DNA from: Neonectria sp. B-13
Taxonomy: Eukaryota; Ascomycota; Sordariomycetes; Hypocreales; Nectriaceae
DNA: 64,000 nt
Assembly (NCBI GenBank): GCA_002682825.1
Contig: NOKP01000009.1
Location: forward strand, 1,364,001 to 1,428,000
Direction: 5' to 3'
In this document: in pieces, positions 18,045 through 30,271 of the stretch
How the letters are laid out: every line of letters starts with the position of its first letter
How positions within the stretch are numbered: position 1 is the stretch's first letter
Position numbers and translations under genes: made by a program
Notes under the pieces: generated by a model
What the model was told of the DNA's origin: nothing
Database searches by the model: none
The model's input: the letters and a program-made list of their open reading frames with translations, nothing else

Positions 18045-20316
18045 ATGCGTCATGTTTACTTCAACCCAGCGGCGCGCAAATGGTCCGCCCCTCCTCCGTC
18101 GGATGAGGACATTGTCGACAAGTTCCACAAGCAGATGCCAAACTACATGCCTACCGAACTGGTCAGTCTTGATGCCGTTGCAAAAGAGGTTGGCGTCGGC
18201 GCTGTTCATCTCAAAAACGAAGGCAACCGCTTTGGACTGCCTTCGTTCAAGATCCTCGGCGCGTCCTGGGGAACATTCCGCGCCATCGTGCAACATCTGG
18301 GTCTTCCTGCCAGTTCGGACATTGAAACGGTCAAAAAGGCCATAGGCTCGCACGACATCTCGTTGTATGCTGCCACGGATGGAAACCATGGACGTGCCGT
18401 CGCCCGCATGGGTGCCATCTTTTCGATTCCTGCCGAGATCCACGTCCCAGCGACCATGGAAGCCGGCACGATTGACCTGATCCGCTCCGAGGGCGCAACC
18501 ATCGTCGTCTCGTCTGGAACCTACGACGAGGCGGTTCAGGAAGCGTACAGCGCGTCGAAGCACGGCGGAATCCTGATCCAGGACTTTGCCTTTGACGACT
18601 ACCAAGATCTTCCCCAGGTACGTCGCTGACCACGTGCGAGGATGCGAGCTGACCAGACAGTGGATTGTTGACGGCTATCTTACCATGTTGCGCGAGGTCG
18701 ATGGGCAACTTTCCAGCCCTGCAGACCTCGTCGTCGTGCCCGTCGGCGTCGGTTCCTTTGCCCAGGCAGTCGTCTCCCATTTTAGAAGAGCCGGCAGGGC
18801 CACGGCCGTCATGACCGTGGAGCCGGACACCGCCGCCTGCATGTGGAAGAGCTTCAAGCGCGGTGAACTCGCCACGGAACAGACGACGCCGACCATCATG
18901 GCCGGGCTGGACTGCGGCACTCCGTCGTCGATTGCGTGGCCGCTTTTGAAGGCCGGAGTCGAGGCCGCTGTCACGGTGTCGGACTTTGAATCCCACGAGG
19001 CGTCGCTGTACCTGGAATCCATGGGAATCTCTGCCGGTCCTTGCGGCGCTGCACCTCTCGCTGCTCTCCGGCGATTGACGTCGGCGGACAAGTCGGCCCT
19101 GGGATTAAACGAAAACTCCGTCGTTGTTCTCCTCTGCTCCGAGCGCAACAGAGAGTACACCGTGCCTCTCAGCGTGTCCAGCGATGACCCCGTCGTCTTG
19201 ACCCAGACCCTCGTCCAGATCAACTCGGCCAACCCGTCGTTGGGTTCCGTGCCCGGCCCTGGCGAGACGGCCATTGCTCGCTACATCACTGCGTGGCTGG
19301 AACACCGCGATATTGAAAGCCACTGGATCGAGCCCACAAAAGGGCGCCCATCCGTCGTCGGCGTCGCGCGAGGATCCGGAGGCGGCAAGAGCCTGCTCTT
19401 CAACGGCCACATTGACACCGTGACGCTCGTGGGATACGACGACCCGTTGAGCGGCGAGGTTGTCGATGGCAAGCTGTACGGCCGCGGCGCCGCAGACATG
19501 AAAGGCGGAGTGGCTGCCAACATGATTGCCCTCGCCAACGCAAAGAAGCTTGGTCTTCGAGGCGACGTCATCTTCACCGGTGTCGCCGACGAAGAAAACG
19601 TGAGCATCGGCACGCAGGACGTCCTGGAGGCGGGCTGGCGCGCCGACGCTGCCATTGTCACAGAACCAACGGATCTCGACATTATCCACGCGCACAAAGG
19701 CTTCGTCTGGCTGGACGTGACTGTGTTCGGGGTGGCGGCGCATGGCTCCCGTGCGGACCTTGGCATCGACGCCATCACCAAGGCGGGCTACTTCCTGGCC
19801 GAGCTCGACCGACACGCACAGCGGCTGCTTGAAGGCCCCGCCGATCCTACCGTCGGGCCGGGAACTATCCACGCGTCCGTCGTCGAGGGCGGCGAAGAGG
19901 TGTCGTCGTATCCTGCGCTGTGCACCATCTCGCTGGAGCGACGCACGGTACCGGGCGAGACGCCGGAGATGATCGAGAAGGAGGTGCGCGACATTCTAGA
20001 CAGGCTTGGCCGGGAGGTGCGCGGGTTCAAGGCCGACGTCGAGGTCACCTTTAGCCGATCACCGTTCAAGCTTCCGCTGGATGATCCCTTCACCACGCTT
20101 GTGTCGAAGATGGTCGGCGAGGCGCTGGGGAAGGCCAACGTCATCGGGGCGCCGTACTGGACCGACTGCGCGTTGCTTGCCGAAAAGGGCATTCCATCTC
20201 TTCTCTGGGGGCCCAAGGGCGAGGGATTGCACGCCAAGGAAGAATGGGTTGAGGTGGAATCCGTGAGGCGGGTGGCAGAGACGTTGACCAAGATTGCACG
20301 TGAGTTTTGTAGCTAG
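18045..20316 (+). CDS. Diaminopropionate ammonia-lyase / M20 metallopeptidase fusion
   Basis: Two exons, 18045-18617 and 18661-20316, with a 43-base intron (GTACGT...CAG). The product is 742 residues. Residues 1 to about 365 are a fold-type II PLP enzyme of the diaminopropionate ammonia-lyase type: Schiff-base Lys69 in GLPSFKILGASW, a TDGNHGRAVA phosphate loop, and VPVGVGSFAQAV near 217. Residues about 372-742 are an M20/ArgE-DapE peptidase: GHIDTV (His441, Asp443), GRGAADMKGG (Asp470), ADEEN (general base Glu and metal Glu), EPTDLD, and a terminal GLHAKEEW His. All expected metal ligands are present. The lyase half would release ammonia and pyruvate from 2,3-diaminopropionate-like amino acids. 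The M20 half would hydrolyse an N-acyl or dipeptide bond. Coupled deacylation and deamination of one substrate is inference. Cytosolic, since no signal peptide is seen. Confidence 0.85.
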
Positions 20317-20871
20317 CCTTAGGTATCAACTCTCAATACTTCAGGCACAATGTGCACCTCCCATCACGATGCCACTCAACTACTGGAGCGGCTCACACTC
20401 CCTGGCAGACACCACGACTGCGAATCTGACGCACTCCTCCACGGACAATACGACACCGAGGCTCTCCGCTCATCACCTCATTTATCCACTCAGGAACCCA
20501 CTTCCCACGGCCTCCGCCCGACCAAGCGCTCGAATCGGACTCGGTCCTCCCCGGACAAGATCCCCAGAAACGTCCCCGGACCCCCGAAGCACGTTTCCCC
20601 CACAACAAGACCCCGCATCTCGACCGACGCTCCTGAATAGCTTCCCCTGCATCTTGCTTGCGCACGAATCCCCGGCCGTTTCCCGGATATTTAGGTTCGG
20701 GCCCATCCCTGCCCCAGGCGATGCGACGGCGATGTTGTGAGTTTTGCCGTCGGGGACATTGTGCCGTCAGAACGTCATGTGTTGTCGGGAGAAGAGAACG
20801 GCCGTGTAGGAGTATAAAACCAGCAGACGACGCTGTTGGTTCCAGCTCAGCAGCCAGCTCTACACTCAATC
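20317..20871 (+). promoter_or_regulatory. Promoter of the arabinofuranosidase gene, with TATA box
   Basis: The 555-base intergenic region is between two plus-strand genes. TATAAAA at 20813-20819 lies 53 bases upstream of the ATG at 20872, in the right place for a core promoter with a short leader. No confident regulator site was found by eye. The minus-strand open frames here look like chance. Confidence 0.6.
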
Positions 20872-22931
20872 ATGGTCTCCTTCAAGACGGCCTTTGTGGC
20901 CGCACTCCAAATCGTCGCCGCCACCGCGGTCGACATCACCGTCGACTCCTCGGGCGGTAACCACACCGGCGGCTATCACTATGGCTTCCTGCACGAGGAC
21001 ATCAACAACTCGGGCGACGGCGGCATCTACGCCGAACTGGTCCGCAACCGGGCCTTCCAGTACAGCGACGCGTACCCCGTGTCTCTCGACGGCTGGCGCC
21101 CCATCAACAGCGCCAACCTGTCGCTCTCCCGCCTCGACGAGCCGCTGTCCGACGTGCTCCCCGTCTCGGTCAAGGTCAAGGCCACCAAGAAGTCGGGCAA
21201 GAGGCGCGTCGGCCTGCAGAACGAGGGCTACTGGGGCATGGACGTCAAGAAGCAAAAGTACACGGGCTCGTTCTGGGTTCGCGGCGCCTACAAGGGCTAC
21301 TTCACCGCCGAACTGAGGTCCAACTTCACCGAGGACGTGTTCGGCTCCGTCAAGGTCAAGTCGCGTGCCGTGGCGAACGACTGGGTCGAGCACGAGTTTG
21401 AGCTGGTGCCCAAGAGGAACGCGCCGAGCAGCAACAACACGTTTGCCATTACGTTCGACCCCAAGGGGGCGTCCGGTGGCTCTCTCGACTTCAACCTCAT
21501 CAGCCTGTTCCCGCCGACGTACAAGAACCGCAAGAACGGACTCCGAAAGGACATTGCCGAGGCCTTGGAGGAACTGCACCCGGTAAGTCGCTTCACCCGT
21601 GACCCCTCCGTGACCCCTCCGTGACCCGCATACTGACCATTGACCATCAGACCATCCTTCGCTTCCCCGGAGGCAACATGCTCGAGGGCCTCACCCACTC
21701 CACGTACTGGAACTGGAAAGACTCGCTCGGCCCGCTCCGCACCCGTCCCGGCTTCCAGGGCGTCTGGAACTACCAGCAGACCCACGGCCTCGGGCTCATG
21801 GAGTACCTGTACTGGGCCGAGGACATGGGCCTCGACATCGTCATCGGCATCTGGGCCGGCCTCTCGCTCGACGGAGAAGTCACCCCCGAGGCCGACTTCC
21901 AGGCCGTCATCGACGAAGGCCTCGAGCAGATCGAGTTCATCCGCGGCGCCGCCGACTCCAAGTGGGGCAAGGTCCGTGCCGAGCTCGGGCACCCGGAGCC
22001 GTTCGAGCTCCGCCACGTCGAGATCGGCAACGAGGACTGGCTCGCGGGCTACCCCGGCGGCTGGACCTCGTACAAGAAATACCGTTTCCCCCTGTTCCTC
22101 GAGGCCATCACCGAGGCCTACGACGACATCACCGTCATCTCGTCGGGCGCCACGTCCGACGGCGATGGCTTCGACATCCCGGCGCCGGGCATCGGAGACT
22201 ACCACCCGTACCGCACGCCCAACGCGCTGGTCGACGAGTTCGACCGCTTTGACAACGACGTCGGCCACATCGTCGGCGAGGTCGCGGCCACGCACCCCAA
22301 CGGCGGCACCGGGTGGGACGGCGACTTGATGCCGTTCCCGTGGTGGATCGGCGCCGTGGGCGAGAGCATCTCGCTGATCGGCTACGAGCGCAACGCCGAC
22401 CGCATCCCGGGCACGTTCTACGCGCCGGTGCTGCGCAACATGAACGAGTGGCAGTGGGCCGTGACGATCCTGCAGTTTGCCGCCGACACGGCCCTGACGA
22501 CGCGGTCGACCAGCTGGTACGTGTGGGAGCTGTTCGCGCGCCACCCCATCACGACGGTGCTCCCGGCCACGGAATCCTTCGACCCGGTCTTCTACGTCGC
22601 CGGCAGCAACGAGGACCTCGGCACGCTGGTGTGGAAGGGCGCCGCGTACAACACCACGGGCCATGCCGACGTGCCGGTGACGGTGGCCTTCGAGGGCGTC
22701 GAGGCCGGTGCGCAGGCCGAGCTGACGGTCCTGACCAACAACGCCGAGGATCCGTATGCGTACAACGACCCGCACACCGGCGTCAACATTGTCGACAGCA
22801 CGACCACGGTTCTGGAAGCCAACGAGGACGGCGCCTTTGAGTTTGAGCTGCCCGAGCTGAGCGTGGCCGTCCTGGCGACCGCTTCCAAGGAGAAGAAGGC
22901 GAGGCGCAGGGAAGGCCGTCTAAGATTTTAA
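20872..22931 (+). CDS. Secreted GH51 alpha-L-arabinofuranosidase
   Basis: Exons 20872-21582 and 21651-22931 are joined across a 68-base intron (GTAAGT...CAG), giving 663 residues. Residues 1-19 (MVSFKTAFVAALQIVAATA) are a signal peptide. The mature enzyme begins with the GH51 pattern GGYHYGFLHEDINNSGDGG and YAELVRNRAFQ, then a carbohydrate-binding-like beta domain. The catalytic barrel follows with RFPGGNMLEG and WNYQQTHGLGLMEYL. The acid/base Glu is in HVEIGNEDW and the nucleophile Glu in HIVGEVAA. A beta-sandwich closes the C-terminus. The length fits fungal GH51 enzymes. It removes terminal L-arabinose from arabinan and arabinoxylan outside the cell. A basic KEKKARRREGRLRF tail is unusual but in frame. 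Confidence 0.92.
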
Positions 22932-23061
22932 GCGTTGTAGTCAATTGATGGTCACCTCCGACCTGTATTCGTATTCATGTATCTCATATGCTGACATGCT
23001 CCACCTCTTCCTCGTGCGCCCTCTATCTCGTCTAACGCCCGGACAAAATGACATCTATCGT

Positions 23062-26000
23062 CTATAGCTTCTCCTGGGGAATGTGCCCCGCGACGGTGCT
23101 CAGCGCGCCGAGGTTGACCTCGCTCAGTCGCTCGGCGGCGCCCGGCCCGTCGACCCCGGCGAGGAGCGCCACGCACTCGATCACGTCCTCGGGCTCCAGC
23201 AGATGCGACTTGGCCAGGGTCACCTTGGTGCTCGCGCCGATGGTGACGGTGAAGGTGTGGTTGGAGTCGAGCACCGGGCCGGACGCGGCGTTGAGGCTGC
23301 GGAACATGTCCTCGTCGGTGAAGTCGTCGCCCATGCAGAGGGCAAACTCGACGGGCCCGGGGTTGATGTTCTCGTCGGTCGTGGTGCCGTTGGGGCTGTG
23401 GTACGTGGCGATGAGGCGCTTGGCGATCTCGCCCTTGTTGATAAAGGTAGGTCGCACTTCGATGTTGGCCTTGCCGGGCATCACCTCGACGTCCCACTTG
23501 AGTCCGACCGTGTTCTCCAACTCCTTGTGGCACTGTCGCGCCATGTGGATGCCTTGGTCCGGGTTGGCAAGGCGGTAATGCCAGGTCAGGGCACATCGTT
23601 TGCGCTCGATGAAGGAGCCTGAAATGTTAGAGCAAATAAATAACACCGACGAGAGTACCTACCTGGGACCTTGTCTGTGTATTTCTGGAAAACCTCCATG
23701 ACCTCGCTCTGCCATCCCATGGGAAACGTCTCGGCCAGGTTCTCCCAGTGGTCGGAGCCCGGGTTCTTCATGAAGCTGCCGTGCTCCGCGGAGAATCCCA
23801 GCTGGGAGATGTGTCCGAGGTGCTGCTTGAGGAACTCCTGGTCGCGGCCGGAGATGATCCAGACGGAATTGCGCGGGTCGGCCGCCAGGAGCTTCAGCGT
23901 GCGGATCAGCCGCTCCGAGGGGACGGCGGCGCTGGGCTCCCGGACGATCGGGGTCAGGGTGCCGTCGTAGTCGAACATGAAGAGTCGCTTGCCGGCGGAT
24001 TGGTACTGGGAGAGGAGGTACGCGCGATCCAGCAGGGGAGTGGAATTGGCCGTCGTGGTGTCGCCGAGGACGTTGTAGACCTTGCGGATGAACTTGTTGG
24101 TCCACGATTGGACGTTGTGCTCGGTGACGTGGCGGTAAAGGCTGGTCTGCATGGCCTCGCGCTTGTCGTCGGACATGGTGAGGGCGGCGTTGATCTTTTC
24201 GGCCACGCCGCTGAGGTCCCAGGGGTTGATGTGGATGGCGTCGCCGAGGCTGCCGGCGGTGCCGCTGAACTCGGACAGGATCAGAGGGCCGTGGCCCTGC
24301 TTTTGGCAGACGATGTACTCCAGGCTGGTGGTGTTCATGCCGTCTCGGACGGAGGTGATGAGGCCGATGTCGCCGGCGCGCAGCAGCGCAAAGTACTCGT
24401 CCTGGTCGAGGTACTGGGGGTAGTGCTGCACGGGGGAAAAGCCCAGGCTTCCGTGCAGGCCGTTGATGAGCATGACGAGCTCGTTGACGCGGGAGGCGAC
24501 CTTGTTGTCGGGGTCCTGCTTCTCGGCCTCGATGCTGGTGGGCGACGTCACCTGGATGAGGACGACCTTCTCGCGCCACTCGGGGTACATTTCCAGGAAC
24601 CGCTCAAAGGCCTGCAGCTTCTGGGCGACGCCCCTGACGCTGTCCAGGCGGTCGCGGCCGACGATGATCTTCTTGCCCTGGTAGAGCTTCTTGAGGGCGT
24701 CGTACTTTTCCTTGACGGCGTCGGTCCAGGCAAAGTTTTCCACCTTGGCGGCGTCGATGCCGATGGGAAAGACGCCGACCTGGACGCGGGTGCCGTACGC
24801 ATCGATTCCGAGCGTGTCGGAGGGGAAGCCGAGGATGCGAGTGCAGCAGCTCAGAAAGTGGCGCGAGTAGCTGTAGGACTGGAAGCCGATGAGGTTGGAG
24901 CCGAGGACGCCTTCGAGGATCTCCTTGCGGCGGGGGAGACAGCGGAGAAACTCGCTGCTGGGAAACGGGGAGTGGAGGAAGAAGGAAATGTACATGTTGG
25001 GGACTCGCTGGCGCAGCATGCTGGGGAGGAGCATGAGGAAGTAGTCGTGGACGATGACGATGTCGCCGGGCTTGTAGATTTCGATGATCTTGTTGGCAAA
25101 CTTCTGGTTCATGCGGTAGTAGTCGGCCCATTGGACGCGCTCCTGTCGGCCGTCGGTGGGCTCGTGCTGCTTGTAATGGAGGAGTGTGTACAGGTCGTAC
25201 TCGGCATAGCGGCGCCAGCGAGCCTGGTCCTTGAGGAGGATGCCATCGTCGGTGGCTTCGGACTCGTCGGCTAGCCAGACGGGAAAGGTGCGGATGGTCT
25301 TGTTGTGGGACAGGCGGTACTCGAGACGTTGCTGGTCCTCGCGGGGGATGTAGAGGCCATCGGCGGGCTGCGGGACCGGGACCCGGGTGTGGGCGTCGAC
25401 GGGGACGGGGGCGGAGAGGGCATTTAGAGAAGAGACGCCGAGGGTGTTGGCGGCAGGCGTCGCGGGGGAGGGAGTGGAATCGTCGTCCAGTGGCGCCTCG
25501 ATCTCGCCGGTCCAGGCGACGACGGTGTGGCTCCAGGGAGTGGCGTCGGAGGAGAGGTAGGCGAAGGAGTCTAGCAGTGCGGACTGTCCACGGCGAGGTT
25601 TGAGGTCCTGGAGATGTTAGAGAAAAGATGCAAGAAAGATGCAAGAAAGATGCAAGAAAGGTGCAAGAAAGATGCAAAGACACTGAGGCGGGGTAGATAG
25701 ATCGTCGACTGCCTATCAAATAGAGGGGTAGGAAAAAGAAAACTCACCCAGTCGCCGCCCTTGCGATAGCTAAACGAGTGCGGGGTGTTGAAGGTGGCCG
25801 AGATGATGTTGCCGGTGAGGGCCAGGTCGGGGTTGGCAGCGCGAATCTCCGAGAGCGACTCGCGACGGCGCATGGCAGCGGCGGGACTGTCGGTGTTGGT
25901 GGTGGAGTTGGTGGTGGTGGAGTTCGCCGTGGTAGTGGCGGTGGTGTTTTCGGTGGCGACGGTGCTGGGGCTGGTGCTGGGGAGGGACGAAGAAGACTCC

Positions 26001-26632
26001 ATCTTGACTGAGCTGTCGGCCAACGTCAATCGGGTCTTGGACGAGGCGGAGGCGGAGGAGGAGTCGCGGAGGCGGCCGCGGCGGGCGTCGTCGGCCTCGT
26101 CTGGGGCTTGTCGAGGAGAGGAGAAGGACAAGGAGAAGTCGCCGTGGTCGAGGGAGGGAGAGTCAAGAACTGGGGGAGTCGTGCGCGGGAGTCGATTGGG
26201 ATGGTTGCCGGCGGACACAGAGGGCGCAGTCGGGGAGACGGACGGAGGCGAGGACGGAGACGATGGAGGTGAAGGTGAAGATGAAGAGCGAGCGGGAAAA
26301 ACGGTGACGTTGTTCGCTTTCGCTGTGGTGGTGACGACGGCGTCGACACCGTCCGGGTCGAAACCAGGGCCGGAGCCAGAGCCAGAGCGAGCACCAGAGC
26401 CGCCACCACTGCCAGCTCCGCTACCACATGCCCCGTCACACCCGCCACCACACCCAGAACCAGCCCCGAGCCCAGTCGGCCCGGGCGGTTTCGGCCTCTG
26501 GCGCCGCCGCCACGGCAGCAGCAGCAGCTTCTCGAGGTACCTCCTGTGGCTGGCGAGGTTGTGTTTCTGCTGGTCGTGGTCCTGGTGCATGACTTTGGCA
26601 CCGGGTGACTTGCCGGAACCGGTACTGGACAT
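23062..26632 (-). CDS. tps2: Trehalose-6-phosphate phosphatase (Tps2 type)
   Basis: Three exons (26632-25748, 25607-23663, 23618-23062) encode 1128 residues. Residues about 1-270 are a Gly/Ser/Thr/Pro-rich disordered extension. A GT20 (TPS-like) domain follows with YISFFLHSPFPSSEFLRCLP, DRLDSVRGVAQKL and SVRDGMNTTSLEY. The C-terminal HAD phosphatase has FMFDYDGTLTPI (nucleophile Asp841, Asp843), WIISGRDQEFL and GDDFTDEDMF, so the TPP half looks active. In the GT20 domain the Tps1-type catalytic KG is RG, as in yeast Tps2, so that half is presumably structural. It converts trehalose-6-phosphate to trehalose in the cytosolic synthase complex. Yeast Tps2 is about 900 residues; the extra length is the N-terminal tail. 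A Tsl1/Tps3-like regulatory role is less likely. Confidence 0.9.
25608..25747 (-). repeat. Intron 1 of tps2 with 11-bp tandem repeat
   Basis: This 140-base intron (GTGAGT...CTCCAG on the minus strand) is longer than its neighbours because it holds about five units of GATGCAAGAAA (plus-strand sense, 25627-25680). The repeat lies between the branch region and the donor and is outside the coding sequence. Confidence 0.8.
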
Positions 26633-29335
26633 TGGGCCCACTGCAAGAGCAAGTCAAACGAGAGCAATGGATTGGGAAATTGCGTAATGGAGGGACTCGA
26701 GAGATGAATTGCGATAGTGATCAAGCACGAGACGGCTTGGAGATGAGGAGGAACTGGGTTTAATATTCCAACCGGTGCTGCACTTCACTGCGGTACTTGC
26801 GCGGACTTCCATGCCCGGCTTCGTGCCCGGTAGTCAGGCCAGACAACGAACCGGCACAGATAAAGGCGGATCGAAGCAGGAGAAAGGAACTGCACTCGTC
26901 CAAGGGCCGATTGAGCCCAGACGAAAGACAACGGCCGACGATCAGGTACCGGCAGTTACTCGGTGGCTGCGGTTGGCGGTAGTAGGTCGGGTCTTTGTCT
27001 ATCGTGTTGTACCCCCATCAACCAAACCGGCGGCTTCCTGAAACTGGTCGATAGCTACGGTATATCTCCGAGCAGAGTCGCCGCCGAGTCACGCATCCTT
27101 CATTTGTCCGCAACTTACACCGCGCATCGACCTCACCGATCCAGTTGTCACGGCCGTCGTATGTTTTGGGCTTCCATGTGATCCAAGTCCATGGCAGGGG
27201 ATGGCATGGCGGGGGAGGGGCAGTTTTCCTCCTGTTCCGTGTTCCTCTCTGTTCTTCTTATCTTGCCAAAGCAAGTGATGAAGGGATTGAGAAAGTACAG
27301 TAGCAATTCAGTCGACTCGAGTCAACCAACAAATACCTCACCCGGCAACCAGAGAATACGCATTTGGAACCGTTCCAACGGCAACAGTCCACCTCATGAT
27401 AACCTACATGTACCGTTCAGATCCCTGGAGCTCGGGCCCAGTAATTGCGCCTGGACCACCGCCACCACCGACAAAAACAAGGCACAGTCGGCACGAGGCC
27501 AGACATATCTTGACTCCCTCGCTCTCTCTCGCTCTCAGTCTCTCCGTGTGTCGTATCTGTTGGGTGGTGTTCCCGGAACTCAAACTCCCAAGCGGCAAAA
27601 GACGGTGAGGACGCAATTCCAACTGGAAGCATTGGATCGGGCGACGGCGAATTCAGGACTGGGCTGCGGGCGGCATGCGACGGTACATGATGCTTTGATG
27701 CTGGTGCATTTCCGTTGCACTTGCATCCCTTTGCATTGCAGCCGCACCAGCGGGAGCGACGAATTCTGCCCGGACTAGTTGGTGCTTGGCTGCATTGACT
27801 GATTCTCCTGTAAGCTTTGTAAGGCTCCGGTCGTTTAATCGGCCATGACTTGATGGTGGATCAGCAGACTCGAGCTTCAACTCTACCGGAACCCGACAAT
27901 TGGGGAGCAATGCCCTGGCTTTCACTGGCTGTCCACTGGAGCTACCCACCTCACCAAGAGGTACAGGTACCGGCCGCGCATGCACCGGCCCAAATCCCGG
28001 GCGGTGCCAATGTCGCCCCGTTCTCGTGGCTCCGCCGAGGAAAAACACCCCCACCTCCCGAAAACGGACAGTTGCGTCTCGTTTCGACTCTGGCACAGGG
28101 CAAACGCCACGGGCCAGCCATCCACCGAGTCGAACGGCCAAACGTGGGCGTCAGATCAGACGGTATGGCGTCTTTTCCCTCTTCTTGTCCATCTCGCGTG
28201 GATGCCGGAGTGGCTTGCAGCAGAGATGCAACGCCCTGAGCCATTTTACCCTGACTCTCCCGTTGGTCTTTGTCGGAGCCGCAGCCTCGGATGCACCTCA
28301 ATCTGCCTGATGCGTTCAGCTGCGTGCTTCAAGCGATCCTATGTCCTGCCTTGCCGGTCATGGCTGGAACTTGCTTTGTTTTTTTCACCTTCCCAACATC
28401 CATCGATATCTACGCAACATCTACGCAATATCTACGATCCAGGTGAATCACAACTCGGCCTCACTAACTACACTTGGGTTAAGCGACCAATGATTCTCCA
28501 CTCTTCACTCTGATCAAATCGAGTGTCCCGTGTGGCATCGCAGAAAAGGTCCGGAAAGGTCTCGATTTATCCACATCCCCCAACGCTCTCCTACTCGCTC
28601 GTCCACTTCAGGCTTTCGGCCCGGTACTCCGTTCCCATTGACACATAATCCCAAGGACAGTACGAGTCTCAACCCAAGTCAGAGATGTCTTGCTTTCTCT
28701 TTCATCCTCCATCAACCCCACCGCGGGGCACTCACAAACATCTCTCAATGATAATCGTGATGCATTCTCTCCCCCCACCGCACGGCCAATAACGGGAACC
28801 AAGGGGCCCTTGACCATGACGATTGCCCGCGGCTCTCCGTGATCTAACCCGAGCCAATCACGCCGTCCATAATACTACATAGAATGCCCCGGTTCGATAT
28901 TGGTCAGGACGGGCAACCCACGTGGGGCTGAGCTACGGGCACGATCTGCCAGCTGCACGGCTCATGCTTAGGTGAAGTGCTACGCTGAGCTTAAGCATTC
29001 TCATGATCCGGGACTGGAGCACTGTCATGATCCAGAGCTTGTCAATCTCATAGCCCAGAGCTTGTCATCTCATAGCCCAGAGCTTGTCAATCTCATGATC
29101 CCGCACTGTGTATTGTTCACACGCTCTATTCTCATACACACAGACTCGTCCTGTATACAAACTGGAAGCTGGGCTCCATTTCTTTATTTGTTCATTCCTT
29201 CCTAACCCAAGCCGAAACACCCAACCCGAAAGAGATGAAATACGCGCAACAATCCGGGTCCCAAATGCCGCCTGCCAAAACAATGATCCTCATGATATCA
29301 ACGCCGGAGAATGCCAATAGCCGTAGATCCTTGCG
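26633..29335. other. 2.7-kb intergenic region, no gene supported
   Basis: This lies upstream of tps2 and downstream of the protoglobin gene. Open frames such as 27191-27778 lack domains and good codon pattern. A three-unit repeat of about 23 bp (CATAGCCCAGAGCTTGTCAAT) is at 29036-29098. No RNA gene or transposon was recognised. It probably contains the tps2 promoter and the globin 3' UTR. Confidence 0.5.
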
Positions 29336-30271
29336 CTAAATCTCCTTGGTCACGCCCGCTCCGGTGGCGCTTATCCCGGAGAACGGACACACGCCGCCCT
29401 CGGGCATGCCGCCGGGGTGGGCTGCGGCCCCGTCGCCGACCTCCGAGTCGGACTCGGTCGACGTTCCATCGCCGATGATGCGCTTGCCGTGCAGGAAACC
29501 CTCGCGCTCGATCTCAATGTCGGACTCGTTCAGGAACTCGTCGCGCTCCTTGACGTGCCACTTGGCCATGAGGTCGTTCTGGATCCAGATGACCTTGTTC
29601 AAGGCCTTGACGAGGGCCGTCTTGCGCTGGATGTGGAGGCGAGGGTGCGAGAGGATGGCTTCGATCATGATGTCCTGGATGAAGCCGAGGCAGACACCCA
29701 GGTGGACGTATTCGATGTGAAGGGGATGCTTGCGGCCGAGACCAACGTGCATCATTCTATAGAGGTTAGCCGAATCCCAGGACGGCAAAATGGTCAACAT
29801 ACCCAACCTTGTCCAGGTACTCCCAAAACTCCATTTTGCTGGGATCCGAGCACAGCTTGGTCAGGTACGCACGCAGAAACATCTTGCGGTGCAGAATCTG
29901 GGGGCTGTTCTCGTCGGGGATCTCATCGAGAGGGCCCTCGAACGAGGTGCTCCGGGTGGTGAAGGCGCGTGCCGTAATGTCGTACTGCAGCAGCTTCTTG
30001 TAAACGATGTTGACGACGGCCGGGATGAGCGCCTTGACGTACTTGGCGCCGGTGATGAGGGCTTCGATGTCGCCTGGAATTTGTCAGCTGTGGTCCGAGG
30101 ATACCCGAACTGAAGAAATGAAATGCCGCTTTGACAATTGGGAGAATGAAAATGAAGGTGGCGCGTACGGCTGGAGAAATCGAGGAATGAGTGAAGGTAC
30201 ATGACGCGGGCCTCGAGGTTGGTGTAGAGATCCTCGCGATCAATGTGCTTCATGGGTCGTGACGTCGCCAT
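29336..30271 (-). CDS. Protoglobin-domain protein
   Basis: Exons 30271-30169, 30073-29803 and 29756-29336 (introns of 95 and 46 bases with CTGAC and CTAAC branch sites) give 264 residues. All three junctions restore one frame. The protein starts MKHIDREDLYTNLEARVMYL after six residues, then SRDIEALITGAKYVKAL, PAVVNIVYKKLLQYDITARAF, KMFLRAYLTKLCSDPSKMEF and MMHVGLGRKHPLHIEYVHLG. This matches the all-helical sensor-globin/protoglobin fold seen in many fungi. The His-rich helix (KHPLHIEYVH) is the likely proximal haem-ligand region. The C-terminal 60 residues are acidic, Gly/Pro-rich and end GVTKEI. The family binds haem; the fungal role (gas sensing or detoxification) is not established. Confidence 0.8.

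Noticed and set aside
21297..22775. A 492-codon antisense frame over the arabinofuranosidase gene.
   Set aside because: Codon-bias shadow of the GH51 gene; no domain.
23748..25274. A 508-codon plus-strand frame over tps2.
   Set aside because: Val/Asp/Gly-rich shadow of the real minus-strand gene.
27191..27778. A 195-codon frame between tps2 and the globin gene.
   Set aside because: No domain and poor codon pattern; contains simple CT repeats.
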